Assembly (NCBI GenBank): GCA_001304505.1
Contig: LJUQ01000003.1
Coordinates: forward strand, 1-53,109
From: Bacteroides sp. SM23_62_1
GTDB taxonomy: Bacteria; Bacteroidota; Bacteroidia; Bacteroidales; SM23-62
DNA: 53,109 bases
Reading direction: 5' to 3'
This document shows positions 42,940 through 51,881 of the stretch, in pieces (within the stretch, counting starts at the first letter, position 1; the number at the start of each line of letters is the position of its first letter). Below the pieces are notes generated by a model. That model was not told the DNA's origin, searched no databases, and worked only from the letters and a program-made list of their open reading frames with translations. A program made the translations under genes and the position numbers.

Positions 42940-43572
42940 ATGAGCCTTAAAATAAAAGTATGCGGCATGAAGGATCCTGATAATATCAGGTTGGTGTGTG
43001 AATTACAACCTGATTTTATGGGATTTATTTTCTATTCCGGTTCTCCAAGGTATTTTGAAGGAACTGATGATCCTTTCAGTCACACAGATGTACAAGGAAC
43101 GGAAAAAGTTGGAGTATTTGTTAATGAGACTGTTGAAAGCGTATTATATAAAATCGGGAGGTATAAGTTGGACATGGTACAACTTCATGGTAATGAAACA
43201 CCCGAATATTGTTCCACCATTAAAAGAGCAGGTATTCCCATCATTAAAGCCGCTTGCATAAATAATCATAAAGATTTGGAAAATCTTTCCGTGTTTGAAA
43301 ATCATTGTGATTATTTTTTGTTTGACAAGGGGGGACAAAAATTCGGTGGCACAGGTGAAAAATTTAGCTGGGAGATTCTTAAGTCCTATACCATGCATAT
43401 TCCTTTTTTTCTGAGCGGGGGGATTGGCCCTGATGATGCAGGGATCATAAAAGAATTGAATCATCCCGGCCTCTTTGCCGTTGACATCAATAGCCGGTTC
43501 GAAATTTCTCCGGGAATGAAAGATGTATCTCTTGTAAAAACCTTTATTAAATCTATAAGACAGCAGATATGA
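42940..43572 (+). CDS. trpF: Phosphoribosylanthranilate isomerase
   Basis: TrpF opens the ribose of PRA by an Amadori rearrangement. The 210-aa TIM-barrel protein has [14 protein letters not shown] with the catalytic Cys, [42 protein letters not shown] with the catalytic Asp, and [13 protein letters not shown] and [15 protein letters not shown]. It is a separate protein here, not a TrpC-TrpF fusion as in enterobacteria. Its stop overlaps the trpB start by 4 bp. Confidence 0.95.
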   Translation: MSLKIKVCGMKDPDNIRLVCELQPDFMGFIFYSGSPRYFEGTDDPFSHTDVQGTEKVGVFVNETVESVLYKIGRYKLDMVQLHGNETPEYCSTIKRAGIPIIKAACINNHKDLENLSVFENHCDYFLFDKGGQKFGGTGEKFSWEILKSYTMHIPFFLSGGIGPDDAGIIKELNHPGLFAVDINSRFEISPGMKDVSLVKTFIKSIRQQI

Positions 43573-44753
43573 CGTTCAAAGTAGATGAATATGGATACTA
43601 TGGGGAATTTGGAGGAAGTTATATTCCTGAAATGCTATACAGGAATGTGGAAGAATTACAAAGCAGATATTCTGATATACTTTCTGAGGAATCTTTCAGG
43701 AATGAATTTAAGGAATTGCTGGAAGATTATGCAGGCAGACCAACTCCTTTGTATTTTGCCTCCAGGCTTTCAGGGTATTATAAATCGAGGATTTATCTTA
43801 AAAGGGAGGATCTGAACCATACAGGGTCGCATAAAATAAATAATACGATTGGCCAGATCCTGATGGCAAAAAAACTGGGTAAAACAAGGATTATAGCCGA
43901 AACCGGTGCCGGGCAACATGGTGTTGCCACAGCAACTGTCTGTGCATTATCGGGTTTGGAATGTATTGTTTATATGGGGCGGGTTGATGTTGAGAGACAG
44001 CAACCCAATGTGCTGAAGATGAAAATGCTGGGGGCTGAGGTAGTACCAGTCGACAGTGGGAATCAAACCCTGAAGGATGCTACCAATGAAGCTATCCGGG
44101 ATTGGATTAGCCATCCACAGGATACGCATTATATTATCGGTTCTGTTGTTGGCCCTCACCCATATCCCGATCTGGTTGCAAGACTTCAGAGTGTAATCAG
44201 TGACGAACTAAAATGGCAGCTCAGGGAGAAAGAGGGGAGGGAAGCACCGGATTATATCCTGGCATGTGTGGGAGGTGGAAGCAATGCAATAGGGATATTT
44301 TATCATTATATTATGAACAGTGATGTAGAGTTGATAGGTGTGGAAGCTGCCGGTAAAGGTCTGGAAACAGGATTTTCTGCTGCAACGATGAGCCTTGGCA
44401 GTCCTGGAGTTATCCATGGGAGCCGTACTTTATTAATGCAGGATAATGATGGCCAGATACTTGAGCCTTACTCAATCTCGGCCGGACTGGATTATCCGGG
44501 TGTGGGTCCCGTACACGCTTTCCTCCATCAAACAGGCAGAGTCAGCTATATGAATGTGACAGATAAAGAAGCCCTGAATGCTGCGTTCCTTCTTGCAAGA
44601 ATGGAAGGCATTATTCCTGCCCTTGAAACAGCACACGCACTGGCAGTACTTGAAAAAATCACTTTCAGGGAAGAAGATGTAATTGTAATAAACCTGTCGG
44701 GAAGGGGAGACAAAGACATGGGTGCTTATACAAAAGAAATTGATAATGAATAG
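43569..44753 (+). CDS. trpB: Tryptophan synthase beta subunit
   Basis: TrpB condenses indole and serine with PLP to give tryptophan, within an alpha2-beta2 complex with TrpA. The 394-aa protein shows [27 protein letters not shown] with the PLP-binding Lys, [17 protein letters not shown] and [16 protein letters not shown]. It is a TrpB1-type protein by these motifs. It overlaps trpF by 4 bp and trpA by 8 bp. Confidence 0.97.
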   Translation: MTFKVDEYGYYGEFGGSYIPEMLYRNVEELQSRYSDILSEESFRNEFKELLEDYAGRPTPLYFASRLSGYYKSRIYLKREDLNHTGSHKINNTIGQILMAKKLGKTRIIAETGAGQHGVATATVCALSGLECIVYMGRVDVERQQPNVLKMKMLGAEVVPVDSGNQTLKDATNEAIRDWISHPQDTHYIIGSVVGPHPYPDLVARLQSVISDELKWQLREKEGREAPDYILACVGGGSNAIGIFYHYIMNSDVELIGVEAAGKGLETGFSAATMSLGSPGVIHGSRTLLMQDNDGQILEPYSISAGLDYPGVGPVHAFLHQTGRVSYMNVTDKEALNAAFLLARMEGIIPALETAHALAVLEKITFREEDVIVINLSGRGDKDMGAYTKEIDNE

Positions 44754-45534
44754 AATAGATTTATTATTCAAACAGAAAGATAAAAATATTCTTTCGGTCT
44801 ATTTCACAGCCGGCTATCCCCGTCTTGAAGATACCATTCCGATAATCAGGGCATTACAACAGAATGGTGTGGATCTGGTCGAAATTGGAATCCCCTTCTC
44901 TGATCCCCTGGCTGATGGTAAAATATTACAGTTAAGCAATCAGCAAGCCCTCAGGAATGGAATGACACTGCAAATCCTGTTCAGTCAGCTGCAAAATATC
45001 AGGGAGGAAATCCGGATCCCTCTGATCCTAATGGGATATCTTAATCCTGTCCTGCGTTTTGGAATGGAAAAATTCTGTGAGACAGCAAACAGGATTGGTA
45101 TAGACGGAATTATTTTACCGGATCTGCCTCCGGATATTTATCAGAGGGAATTTAAGAATATATTCATGAAATATGGACTATACAAAATATTCCTGATTGC
45201 TCCGGAAACAGGTGAAGAAAGGATAAGAACTATAGACAGGGAAGGTAATGGATTTATATATATGGTTTCATCGTCCACCACAACAGGATCGACAGGCAAA
45301 TTAGGGGAAGTGCAGACCGGTTATTTTAAGAGGATTCATGATATGAAACTGAGACTCCCGGGATTGGTTGGATTTGGGATATCGTCTCATGAGACTTTTA
45401 TGCAGGCATGTAAACATGCCAGTGGTGCTATCATTGGCAGTGCCTTTGTCGGGGCACTAGGTGCGGAAGGGAACCTGGAAAGGATAATAAAGGATTTTGT
45501 GAATGGAATAAGGACAGGGGAGGAGCAAAGTTAA
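44746..45534 (+). CDS. trpA: Tryptophan synthase alpha subunit
   Basis: TrpA releases indole from indole-3-glycerol phosphate and channels it to TrpB. I set the ATG at 44746 (262 aa); the track start at 44722 adds eight residues not found in the family. Motifs are [27 protein letters not shown] with catalytic Glu and Asp, [12 protein letters not shown] and [19 protein letters not shown]. It is the last gene of the operon; no standard terminator with a T-run follows, but a C-rich hairpin is present at 45604. Confidence 0.96.
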   Translation: MNRIDLLFKQKDKNILSVYFTAGYPRLEDTIPIIRALQQNGVDLVEIGIPFSDPLADGKILQLSNQQALRNGMTLQILFSQLQNIREEIRIPLILMGYLNPVLRFGMEKFCETANRIGIDGIILPDLPPDIYQREFKNIFMKYGLYKIFLIAPETGEERIRTIDREGNGFIYMVSSSTTTGSTGKLGEVQTGYFKRIHDMKLRLPGLVGFGISSHETFMQACKHASGAIIGSAFVGALGAEGNLERIIKDFVNGIRTGEEQS

Positions 45535-45603
45535 GAGGGGTATAGGATAAATACTTCATTTTAAGACTTCAGCAAGGTGGAGTAGAGATACTACCTCCTC
45601 TGT

Positions 45604-45629
45604 ATCTCCCCCTGCGAGCAGGGGGAGAT
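45604..45629. repeat. C-rich/G-rich hairpin downstream of trpA
   Basis: ATCTCCCCCTG and CAGGGGGAGAT pair perfectly over 11 bp with a CGAG loop. It is related in style to the repeats at 8508 and 42862. It lies between convergent trpA and the lipoprotein gene and could protect or end both mRNAs, though it has no long T-run. Confidence 0.7.
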
Positions 45630-45687
45630 GTCTTTAATAACGGACGGAGAGGTTGAACAAAATCTTGAGGTGATAAAGCCGTTCCTT

Positions 45688-46545
45688 TTACCTTCCCTTC
45701 AGTTTAATTTCTTTTGTCTCACCGTTTACTGTAATTGTAGCTAAGTCGTCACATTCGCCATTACCATAATCGAGTGTAATCAAGGGATGGTCCTCCGGCT
45801 GGATCTCAATGGTACCGGAAGTAATCCACCGGCATGCCGTTTCGAAGAGCAGTGGATTGGTTATCGTTCTTGTATAGGTCTTACCGAACCTGTTTACACC
45901 GGTGGCTTCCCCCTCGATCAGGTATTTATCATCCCATCGCCATCGGGGAGTCAGTTGTCCCTCAATCCATGTCCTGGTATGGCTGAATTCACGGGTGATC
46001 TCTTTGCCTGTTGGAGTAATGATCTTTCCACCGGTTAGCTCGACTGTAAAATACATCAAACCATCCTTATTTAATCCTTCATTGGTCACGGACTTTGTAC
46101 CTTCAATTTTAAATTCATTCACATAAAAGTTGTTGAATGTAATGGTTCTGACAGATCCTTCCTTCAGATACCTGTCTGTAATGGTCACAATGATTTTACC
46201 CTTTCGTGTTACACCAAATGGGCCCTCACAGCCATCCGTGCCAAAATCGATGGTTACAATTTTTGGCCAGTAAACAGAATCGTTATGATCGACGTATATA
46301 ATCGGGCATGTATCCTGCACCGATTTTTTAAAAAGCGGGTGTGACCAGACATATTCAAGTTGTTCAAGGGCCATATCTACTTCTGTAAAAGCCTGGTCAT
46401 ACATCAGGGCAGTTACAGCTCCATCGTCGACCAGGATAATATCCTGATCGGTAATATTATCATCATTTCTTTCACATGCAGAGAAGAAGATTGATCCTAG
46501 GATGATGCATAATAAAAGATGGAATGGTATCAGGTTTTTCATCAC
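45688..46545 (-). CDS. Lipoprotein of unknown function, beta-rich
   Basis: I recognise no characterised family. The 285-aa protein has a signal peptide with a clear lipobox (IILGSIFFSAC) and then a mature part rich in beta strands: IVTIDFGTDGCEGPFGVTRKGKIIVTITDRYLKEGS reads like repeated strands with TIDFGTDGC and a similar LDYGNGECDDLATITVNG near the end, suggesting an internal duplication. Similar lipoproteins are widespread in Bacteroidota, as I recall. It is convergent with trpA and divergent from the EamA gene. It is probably exposed in the periplasm or at the surface. Confidence 0.74.
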   Translation of the reverse strand: MMKNLIPFHLLLCIILGSIFFSACERNDDNITDQDIILVDDGAVTALMYDQAFTEVDMALEQLEYVWSHPLFKKSVQDTCPIIYVDHNDSVYWPKIVTIDFGTDGCEGPFGVTRKGKIIVTITDRYLKEGSVRTITFNNFYVNEFKIEGTKSVTNEGLNKDGLMYFTVELTGGKIITPTGKEITREFSHTRTWIEGQLTPRWRWDDKYLIEGEATGVNRFGKTYTRTITNPLLFETACRWITSGTIEIQPEDHPLITLDYGNGECDDLATITVNGETKEIKLKGR

Positions 46546-46741
46546 AGTAGAGTTTTAAAATGATTCTTCGACAAAATTCGTTAAAATTTCTGTCACATTA
46601 TATAAGATAATATTTGCGCAAAAAGGTTTAAAGAATTCTGAATTTTTTTTAACCTTTACAACTGGAAAAATCGTGGAAATCAGTCAAATGATTTTCAACA
46701 AATAAGAATATTAATCCGCCAGTTAAGATGGATATCCCAGG

Positions 46742-47653
46742 ATGAAATTCTCAGGAATTACACGTGTTTATTTGAGCATTATCCTTGCAATGACGTTCTG
46801 GAGCCTGACATTTGTCTGGTTTAAGATCGTAAATGAAGTATACCCACCATTTACAATCATATTTCTGAGGCTGGTTATTTCCTCTGCCATCTTGCTGGTA
46901 GCCGGATGGGTAGCAAACGTTTTACAAAAAATCAGCCGGAAAGATTTTAAATGGATTTTACTGTTATCCGTTTTTAATCCTTTCCTGTATTACATTTGTG
47001 AAGGGCTTGGGTTAACGATGGTTACCTCGACCCTTGCAGCAATAATCATCTCAACAATTCCACTTTTTGTCCCGGTAGGAGCATCCATTTTCCTTCATGA
47101 AAGGTTAACCCCATTGAATATAGCAGGCATCTTCATTTCTTTCAGCGGTGTCCTGATTGTTCTTATAAAAAGAGATTTTTCATTTGGAGCTAATACACTG
47201 GGTGTCATTCTGCTGTTACTTGCAGTCTTTTGCGCTGTTAGCTATACCCTGATAGTTAAAAAGCTGATGGATCGGTATAATGCATTCAGCCTGACAGCAT
47301 ACCAGAATTTATTTGGAATCGTTTTTTTTCTGCCGCTGGTAGCCATCTTTGAGTTCAGATCAACAATGAATTCGGTTCTTACAGTAAAAGCTGCAATCTC
47401 ATTGATCTGTCTGGCAATTTTCGGATCGACGGTCGCATTTATACTATACAATTACAGTGTTAAGAACCTTGGAGCCTCAAAGGCAAATATCTTTACCAAT
47501 ATTATACCGGTACTCACAGCTATATTTTCCTATTTTATCCTGAATGAAACAATGACATTCCAAAAAATAACCGGAATTGCTGTAGTTCTGGCAGGACTGT
47601 TATTATCACAGATGGGAAGAATAAACAAAAAAGAAAGATTTGTTTCACCATAG
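46742..47653 (+). CDS. EamA/DMT-family transporter
   Basis: A 303-aa membrane protein with about ten helices in two EamA halves, seen as LAMTFWSLTFVWFKIVNEVYPPFTIIFLRL at the N-terminus and GSTVAFILYNYSVKNLGASKANIFTNIIPVLTAIFSYFILNE in the second half. The last motif is typical of the export branch of the DMT superfamily. It is distinct from the EamA protein at 14584. The substrate is unknown. The gene stands alone. Confidence 0.9.
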   Translation: MKFSGITRVYLSIILAMTFWSLTFVWFKIVNEVYPPFTIIFLRLVISSAILLVAGWVANVLQKISRKDFKWILLLSVFNPFLYYICEGLGLTMVTSTLAAIIISTIPLFVPVGASIFLHERLTPLNIAGIFISFSGVLIVLIKRDFSFGANTLGVILLLLAVFCAVSYTLIVKKLMDRYNAFSLTAYQNLFGIVFFLPLVAIFEFRSTMNSVLTVKAAISLICLAIFGSTVAFILYNYSVKNLGASKANIFTNIIPVLTAIFSYFILNETMTFQKITGIAVVLAGLLLSQMGRINKKERFVSP

Positions 47654-47783
47654 AAAAAAGAGTTTTTATATAATATTGATTATCATTTCAAAAGACAGAT
47701 CTTTCAGGTTAGAAATAAAATCTGTATATATTCGTTTTTTATACTAATATCACAGTTTAATAGAATTTTGATAGGTATTTCCC

Positions 47784-48836
47784 TTGAGGATAATTTTTGT
47801 TATCGGGTGCTTTTTTTTGTTACCTTTTTCTGTTCAGGCGCAACTGGGTGGCAGTCATACCTATGCATTTTTAAATCTAACAAATTCTGCGAGAGTAGCT
47901 TCCTTGGGGGGGAGGGTAAATGCAATCCGGGATGACGATCTTAACCTTCCATTTCATAATCCCTCACTGCTCAATGAAGACATGCACAACCACATGGTAT
48001 TTAATTATGTGAATTATTTCATAGATATTAATTACGGATATGCTGCATATGCGCGAAATGTCAGGAAGATTGGGAATCTGGCGGGCGGAATACATTATAT
48101 CAATTATGGTGAATTTGTTTCAGCCGATATGACCGGGAATAAAACAGGCACATTTAATGCTTCGGAACTTGCTCTGAACCTGATGTGGTCCAGGAGTTAT
48201 GACAGTATCTTCCATTTCGGTGTTAATCTCAAGCCTGTTTATTCCTCTCTGGAAAGATACAATTCATTTGGTATTGCTATTGACGCAGGTATGACATATA
48301 CCAGCAGGGATAAGTTATTTGCCGCGGCAATTGTTTTCAGGAATATAGGATTACAACTTAAAACATACCATGATCAACACAGGGAATCACTTCCCTTTGA
48401 GGTTCAACTGGGATTATCGCAAAAACTCAGGTACGCTCCTTTCAGGTTTTCATTCGTATTTCATAACCTTCAGAAATTTGATATCACCTACAGTAAAAAC
48501 AATAATGGTACTGGTGAAATTGATCCGATGACCGGTGAACAGGTTCAAAAAAATAAACTGGAACAATTTGCAGATCAATCCATGCGTCATCTGATTTTTG
48601 GCCTTGAGTTCTTACCCTTTGAAAATTTCCATATAAGAGCAGGATATAACTACCAGAGAAGAAATGAATTAAAGATTGAATCAAAGGTTTCGCTTGTAGG
48701 ATTCTCCTGCGGATTCGGAATTAAAATCTCGAAATTCCATCTGAGTTATGGCCGGGCATCCTACCATCTTGCCGGGGCATCCAACCACTTTTCTATAAGC
48801 TCAAACCTTTCATCATTTTATAAAAGGAACCAGTAA
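47784..48836 (+). CDS. porQ: Type IX secretion system protein PorQ
   Basis: PorQ belongs to the FadL-like beta-barrel proteins of the type IX secretion system; with PorU, V and Z it takes part in the attachment complex that processes cargo with C-terminal sorting domains. The 350-aa protein has a signal peptide (IIFVIGCFFLLPFSVQAQ), then the family opening LGGSHTYAFLNLTNSARVASLGGR and alternating barrel strands. TTG at 47784 is the only start that gives the full signal peptide. Followed by cmk, ispH and pfkA. Its presence fits the T9SS-tailed giant protein at 29466. Confidence 0.9.
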   Translation: MRIIFVIGCFFLLPFSVQAQLGGSHTYAFLNLTNSARVASLGGRVNAIRDDDLNLPFHNPSLLNEDMHNHMVFNYVNYFIDINYGYAAYARNVRKIGNLAGGIHYINYGEFVSADMTGNKTGTFNASELALNLMWSRSYDSIFHFGVNLKPVYSSLERYNSFGIAIDAGMTYTSRDKLFAAAIVFRNIGLQLKTYHDQHRESLPFEVQLGLSQKLRYAPFRFSFVFHNLQKFDITYSKNNNGTGEIDPMTGEQVQKNKLEQFADQSMRHLIFGLEFLPFENFHIRAGYNYQRRNELKIESKVSLVGFSCGFGIKISKFHLSYGRASYHLAGASNHFSISSNLSSFYKRNQ

Positions 48837-49119
48837 GACATGTTTTAATTTCCACTTTTTTTTTCATAATATAGCATGGAGTCGGACCTGATCTTTCCTT
48901 AGTTTTATTATAAAATATTTTTATCTCTTTATGATTATTTAACCATTTAGGTCCATAAAGTAACACAAAGGAACCTGATTTAAATTCTTTGTGTTCCTTT
49001 AAGTTATCCTTTGTGTACCTTTGTGGTTAAGTATTATAAATGCATATTTGTTCACATAATATAAACCAAATAAGTTTATCTATTTTTGTATTCCCTGATT
49101 ATATTTAACATGAGAACGG
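48837..49119. other. Intergenic region between porQ and cmk
   Basis: Nothing coding is seen. Near 48960-49030 are inverted and direct copies of ACACAAAGGAAC / CTTTGTGTTCCTTT and CTTTGTGTACCTTTGTGG, a low-complexity repeat style common in Bacteroidota intergenic DNA. A -7 element precedes cmk. Confidence 0.5.
49081..49088 (+). promoter_or_regulatory. -7 promoter element for cmk
   Basis: TATTTTTG matches TAnnTTTG exactly, 31 bp before the cmk start. A TTTG at 49047 is about 30 bp upstream, too far for the usual -33 spacing. Confidence 0.45.
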
Positions 49120-49845
49120 GTGTATCATATTCCTGAAAATATCGTTATTGCAGTAGACGGGCCCTCTTCCAGCGGAAAAAGTACATTTGCAAAAGCTATT
49201 GCCAGCGAACTTGGTATCACTTATATTGACAGTGGTGCCATGTACCGGGCCGTCACCCTGTTTTGTCTGCGAAATGGGTTGATCATAGATGGGATAATTG
49301 ATATCCCCTCACTCATTCATAGACTGAATCAGATCAAGATTGAATTCAGATTTAATGATACCTTGAACAGGTTGGAAACATACCTGAATGGTGAGAATGT
49401 TGAAGATGAGATCAGAAATGTTGCAGTATCAAAATTTGTAAGTCCGGTAAGTAAGGTTGAACCGGTCCGGGAAAAAATGGTGGATTTGCAGCGTTCCATG
49501 GCAAAGGACAGGAGTGTGGTTATGGATGGTCGTGATATTGGCACGGTGGTTTTTCCGGAGGCAGATATTAAATTATTTCTGATCGCGAATGAGGAAGTGA
49601 GAGCTCGCAGACGGTATGATGAACTTAGGCAAAAGGGTATTAATATCAGTTTTCAGGATGTATTGAATAACATAAGTGACAGGGATTACCAGGATTCAAA
49701 CAGGTCCATCAGTCCACTGGCACAAGCGAAAGATGCGATTGCACTGGATAACAGCAACATGGGTGTTGATGGCCAGATGGAATGGTTTAGAAAACTTCTG
49801 GATAGCAAGTACGGAAAAAAGCAGAAAAATGAAAGTCAGGATTGA
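49120..49845 (+). CDS. cmk: (d)CMP kinase
   Basis: The enzyme phosphorylates CMP and dCMP. The 241-aa protein has the P-loop IAVDGPSSSGKSTFAKAIA, the CMP-binding ITYIDSGAMYRAVTL, VVMDGRDIGTVVFPEADIKLFL and the later RDYQDSNRSISPLAQAKDAIALD lid and C-terminal part. The start is GTG at 49120; the ATG ten bases upstream is out of frame. It is followed by ispH with a 17-bp overlap. Confidence 0.95.
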   Translation: MYHIPENIVIAVDGPSSSGKSTFAKAIASELGITYIDSGAMYRAVTLFCLRNGLIIDGIIDIPSLIHRLNQIKIEFRFNDTLNRLETYLNGENVEDEIRNVAVSKFVSPVSKVEPVREKMVDLQRSMAKDRSVVMDGRDIGTVVFPEADIKLFLIANEEVRARRRYDELRQKGINISFQDVLNNISDRDYQDSNRSISPLAQAKDAIALDNSNMGVDGQMEWFRKLLDSKYGKKQKNESQD

Positions 49846-50725
49846 AATTAACAAAGGATCGGGATTCTGTTTTGGTGTGCAGAATGCTGTCAATCTGGCT
49901 GAGCAGGAGCTGCACAGGAGTGGGAACCTGTACAGCCTCGGATCAATTGTTCATAACAAAGTGGAACTGGATCGGCTTAAAAGTATGGGGCTAAATGTGA
50001 TAGATTATGAGCAGTTCAGGAAGTTGAAGAATGTTAAAGTATTAATCAGGGCTCATGGCGAACCTCCCGATATCTATAAAATTGCTCACAGGAATAATAT
50101 CGAATTGATTGATGCAACATGCCCGATTGTCTCACAATTACAGGCAAGGATCAGAACAGGATATCAAAAAACAAAAAATATTGGTGGTTCGGTAGTTATT
50201 TATGGCAAACAGAATCACCCCGAAGCCAAGGCCCTTCTGGCACAGACTGAAGGTAAAGCAATTCTTGTTAACAACCAATCCGATCTGGATAAGATCAATT
50301 TCAAAAATCACATTTTCCTGTACTCGCAGACTACAATGAATAGCAAGGAATATGAAACTATCCTATCCGTCATTGCTGAAAAGATAACCGCTTCCGGAGG
50401 CCATCCGGACCAGCTGCTTCATGTCAATCGTACAATTTGCAAACAGATTATAAACAGAGAATCAGTATTAAGAAAGTTTGCTTGCAACTATGATATGATC
50501 CTGTTTGTAAGCAGTAAAGAAAGTTCAAATGGAAGAATGCTGTATCAATTATGTAAATCAATCAACCGGAAATCATACTTTATCACGAATCTCCAGGATC
50601 TCGTAAAAATCTCATTCAATAATGTCTCTTCTATCGGTATTTGTGGGGCAACTTCAACACCACAGTGGTTCCTGGAGAAAATCAGGATCAGGACGGAGGA
50701 ACTTTCAGGGAATAAACGGAAATGA
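49829..50725 (+). CDS. ispH: 4-hydroxy-3-methylbut-2-enyl diphosphate reductase
   Basis: IspH makes IPP and DMAPP in the last step of the MEP pathway, using a 4Fe-4S cluster. I set the ATG at 49829 (298 aa); the longer track ORF only reads through cmk in another frame. Motifs are GSGFCFGVQNAV, GSIVHNKVELDRL, IRAHGEPP, DATCPIVSQLQ, GKQNHPEAKAL and YSQTTM. The three cluster Cys residues lie in FCFGV, ATCPIV and RTICKQI. The gene overlaps cmk by 17 bp, so it is co-translated. Cmk, IspH and PfkA in a row is a plausible conserved block in this phylum, as I recall. Confidence 0.95.
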   Translation: MKVRIEINKGSGFCFGVQNAVNLAEQELHRSGNLYSLGSIVHNKVELDRLKSMGLNVIDYEQFRKLKNVKVLIRAHGEPPDIYKIAHRNNIELIDATCPIVSQLQARIRTGYQKTKNIGGSVVIYGKQNHPEAKALLAQTEGKAILVNNQSDLDKINFKNHIFLYSQTTMNSKEYETILSVIAEKITASGGHPDQLLHVNRTICKQIINRESVLRKFACNYDMILFVSSKESSNGRMLYQLCKSINRKSYFITNLQDLVKISFNNVSSIGICGATSTPQWFLEKIRIRTEELSGNKRK

Positions 50726-50813
50726 CAATATCCTCCTTATATTTTGATTTAATTCCTAATTTTACATTTCCAACAAATTATGATTTGATGATATAGAATC
50801 TTAATGAACAATT

Positions 50814-51794
50814 ATGGCCAAGCTTAAGAAAATCGGTGTTTTTACCTCAGGAGGTGATGCTCCGGGAATGAATGCAGCAATTCGTGCTGTTACAAGAACT
50901 GCAATATATTATGGTTTACATGTTATTGGTATACGGCATGGTTATGAAGGAATAATAAACGGAAATTTCAAGGAGCTTAAGGCATTTAATGTCAGTGATA
51001 TCATTCAGAGGGGTGGCACTATTCTAAAAACCGCAAGGAGTAAGGAATTCAGAACACCTGAAGGCAGAAAAAAAGCATTTGAAAGACTCAGATCAGCTGG
51101 TATTGATGCTGTTGTTGCTATTGGGGGTGATGGCACTTTTGCAGGAGCGAGACAGTTTACAGAAGAATTTGATGTTCCGTTTGTGGGGATACCGGGTACA
51201 ATAGATAATGACATTTATGGTACAGATTATACAATTGGCTATGATACAGCTTTAAATACTGTTGTTGAAGCAATAGATAAGATAAGGGATACAGCAAGTT
51301 CACATAACAGGTTATTCTTCGTGGAGGTTATGGGGCGTGATGCCGGATTTATTGCTTTGCGTTCGGGAATTGCCTGTGGAGCAGAAGCTATCCTCATCCC
51401 TGAGATAAAGAACCAGGTTTCAAATCTCAAGGATTTTCTTGAAAAGGGATTCAAGAGAAAAAAATCGAGCAATATCATTATTGTTGCAGAGGGAGAAGAG
51501 TCCGGAGGTGCCTTTGCGATAGCTGAAAAGGTTAAAGAAGATTTTAAGGATTATGATGTACGGGTTACTGTGCTTGGACATATTCAACGTGGTGGTACCC
51601 CTTCAGCTTATGACAGAGTGACTGCAAGTCTTTTCGGGCATGCTGCTGTACAGGCCCTTTTAGATGACCAGCAAAGTATTATGGTAGGTATGGTAAATGG
51701 TGAAATTGCGCATTGTACCTTCAACAAAGCAGTAAAGAAGCATAAACAGGTGGATATGGAAAAGATGGAGATTGCAGAGATCCTCTCTGTCTGA
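50814..51794 (+). CDS. pfkA: 6-phosphofructokinase (ATP-dependent)
   Basis: The enzyme phosphorylates fructose-6-phosphate in glycolysis. The 326-aa protein shows KKIGVFTSGGDAPGMNAAIRAVTR, AIGGDGTFAGARQF, the catalytic GIPGTIDNDIYGTDYTIGYDTA, VEVMGRDAGFIALRSGIACGAE and VLGHIQRGGTPSAYDR. The GGDGT pattern at the nucleotide site (Gly after the Asp) is the ATP-using type. The gene stands 88 bp after ispH and ends before a strong terminator. Confidence 0.96.
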   Translation: MAKLKKIGVFTSGGDAPGMNAAIRAVTRTAIYYGLHVIGIRHGYEGIINGNFKELKAFNVSDIIQRGGTILKTARSKEFRTPEGRKKAFERLRSAGIDAVVAIGGDGTFAGARQFTEEFDVPFVGIPGTIDNDIYGTDYTIGYDTALNTVVEAIDKIRDTASSHNRLFFVEVMGRDAGFIALRSGIACGAEAILIPEIKNQVSNLKDFLEKGFKRKKSSNIIIVAEGEESGGAFAIAEKVKEDFKDYDVRVTVLGHIQRGGTPSAYDRVTASLFGHAAVQALLDDQQSIMVGMVNGEIAHCTFNKAVKKHKQVDMEKMEIAEILSV

Positions 51795-51820
51795 TCACAT
51801 TGATATATATTCAGGGATTT

Positions 51821-51855
51821 GCCAGGCAATAAATACTCTTGCTTGGCTTTTTTTT
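51821..51855 (+). terminator. Rho-independent terminator after pfkA
   Basis: GCCAGGCAA pairs with TTGCTTGGC (one G-U pair) with a 9-base loop, followed by eight or more T's. It ends about 30 bp before priA. Confidence 0.88.
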
Positions 51856-51863
51856 ATATATTT

Positions 51864-51871
51864 TGTCTTTG
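51864..51871 (+). promoter_or_regulatory. Possible -7 promoter element for priA
   Basis: TGTCTTTG matches TAnnTTTG except for one base, 10 bp before the priA ATG. A TTG about 18 bp upstream lies within the pfkA terminator stem. Weak. Confidence 0.3.
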
Positions 51872-51881
51872 TTGATTTTTC

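Noticed and set aside
49676-49828. N-terminal extension of ispH in the ORF track
   Set aside because: It is an out-of-frame reading of the end of cmk; the conserved IspH start is the ATG at 49829.
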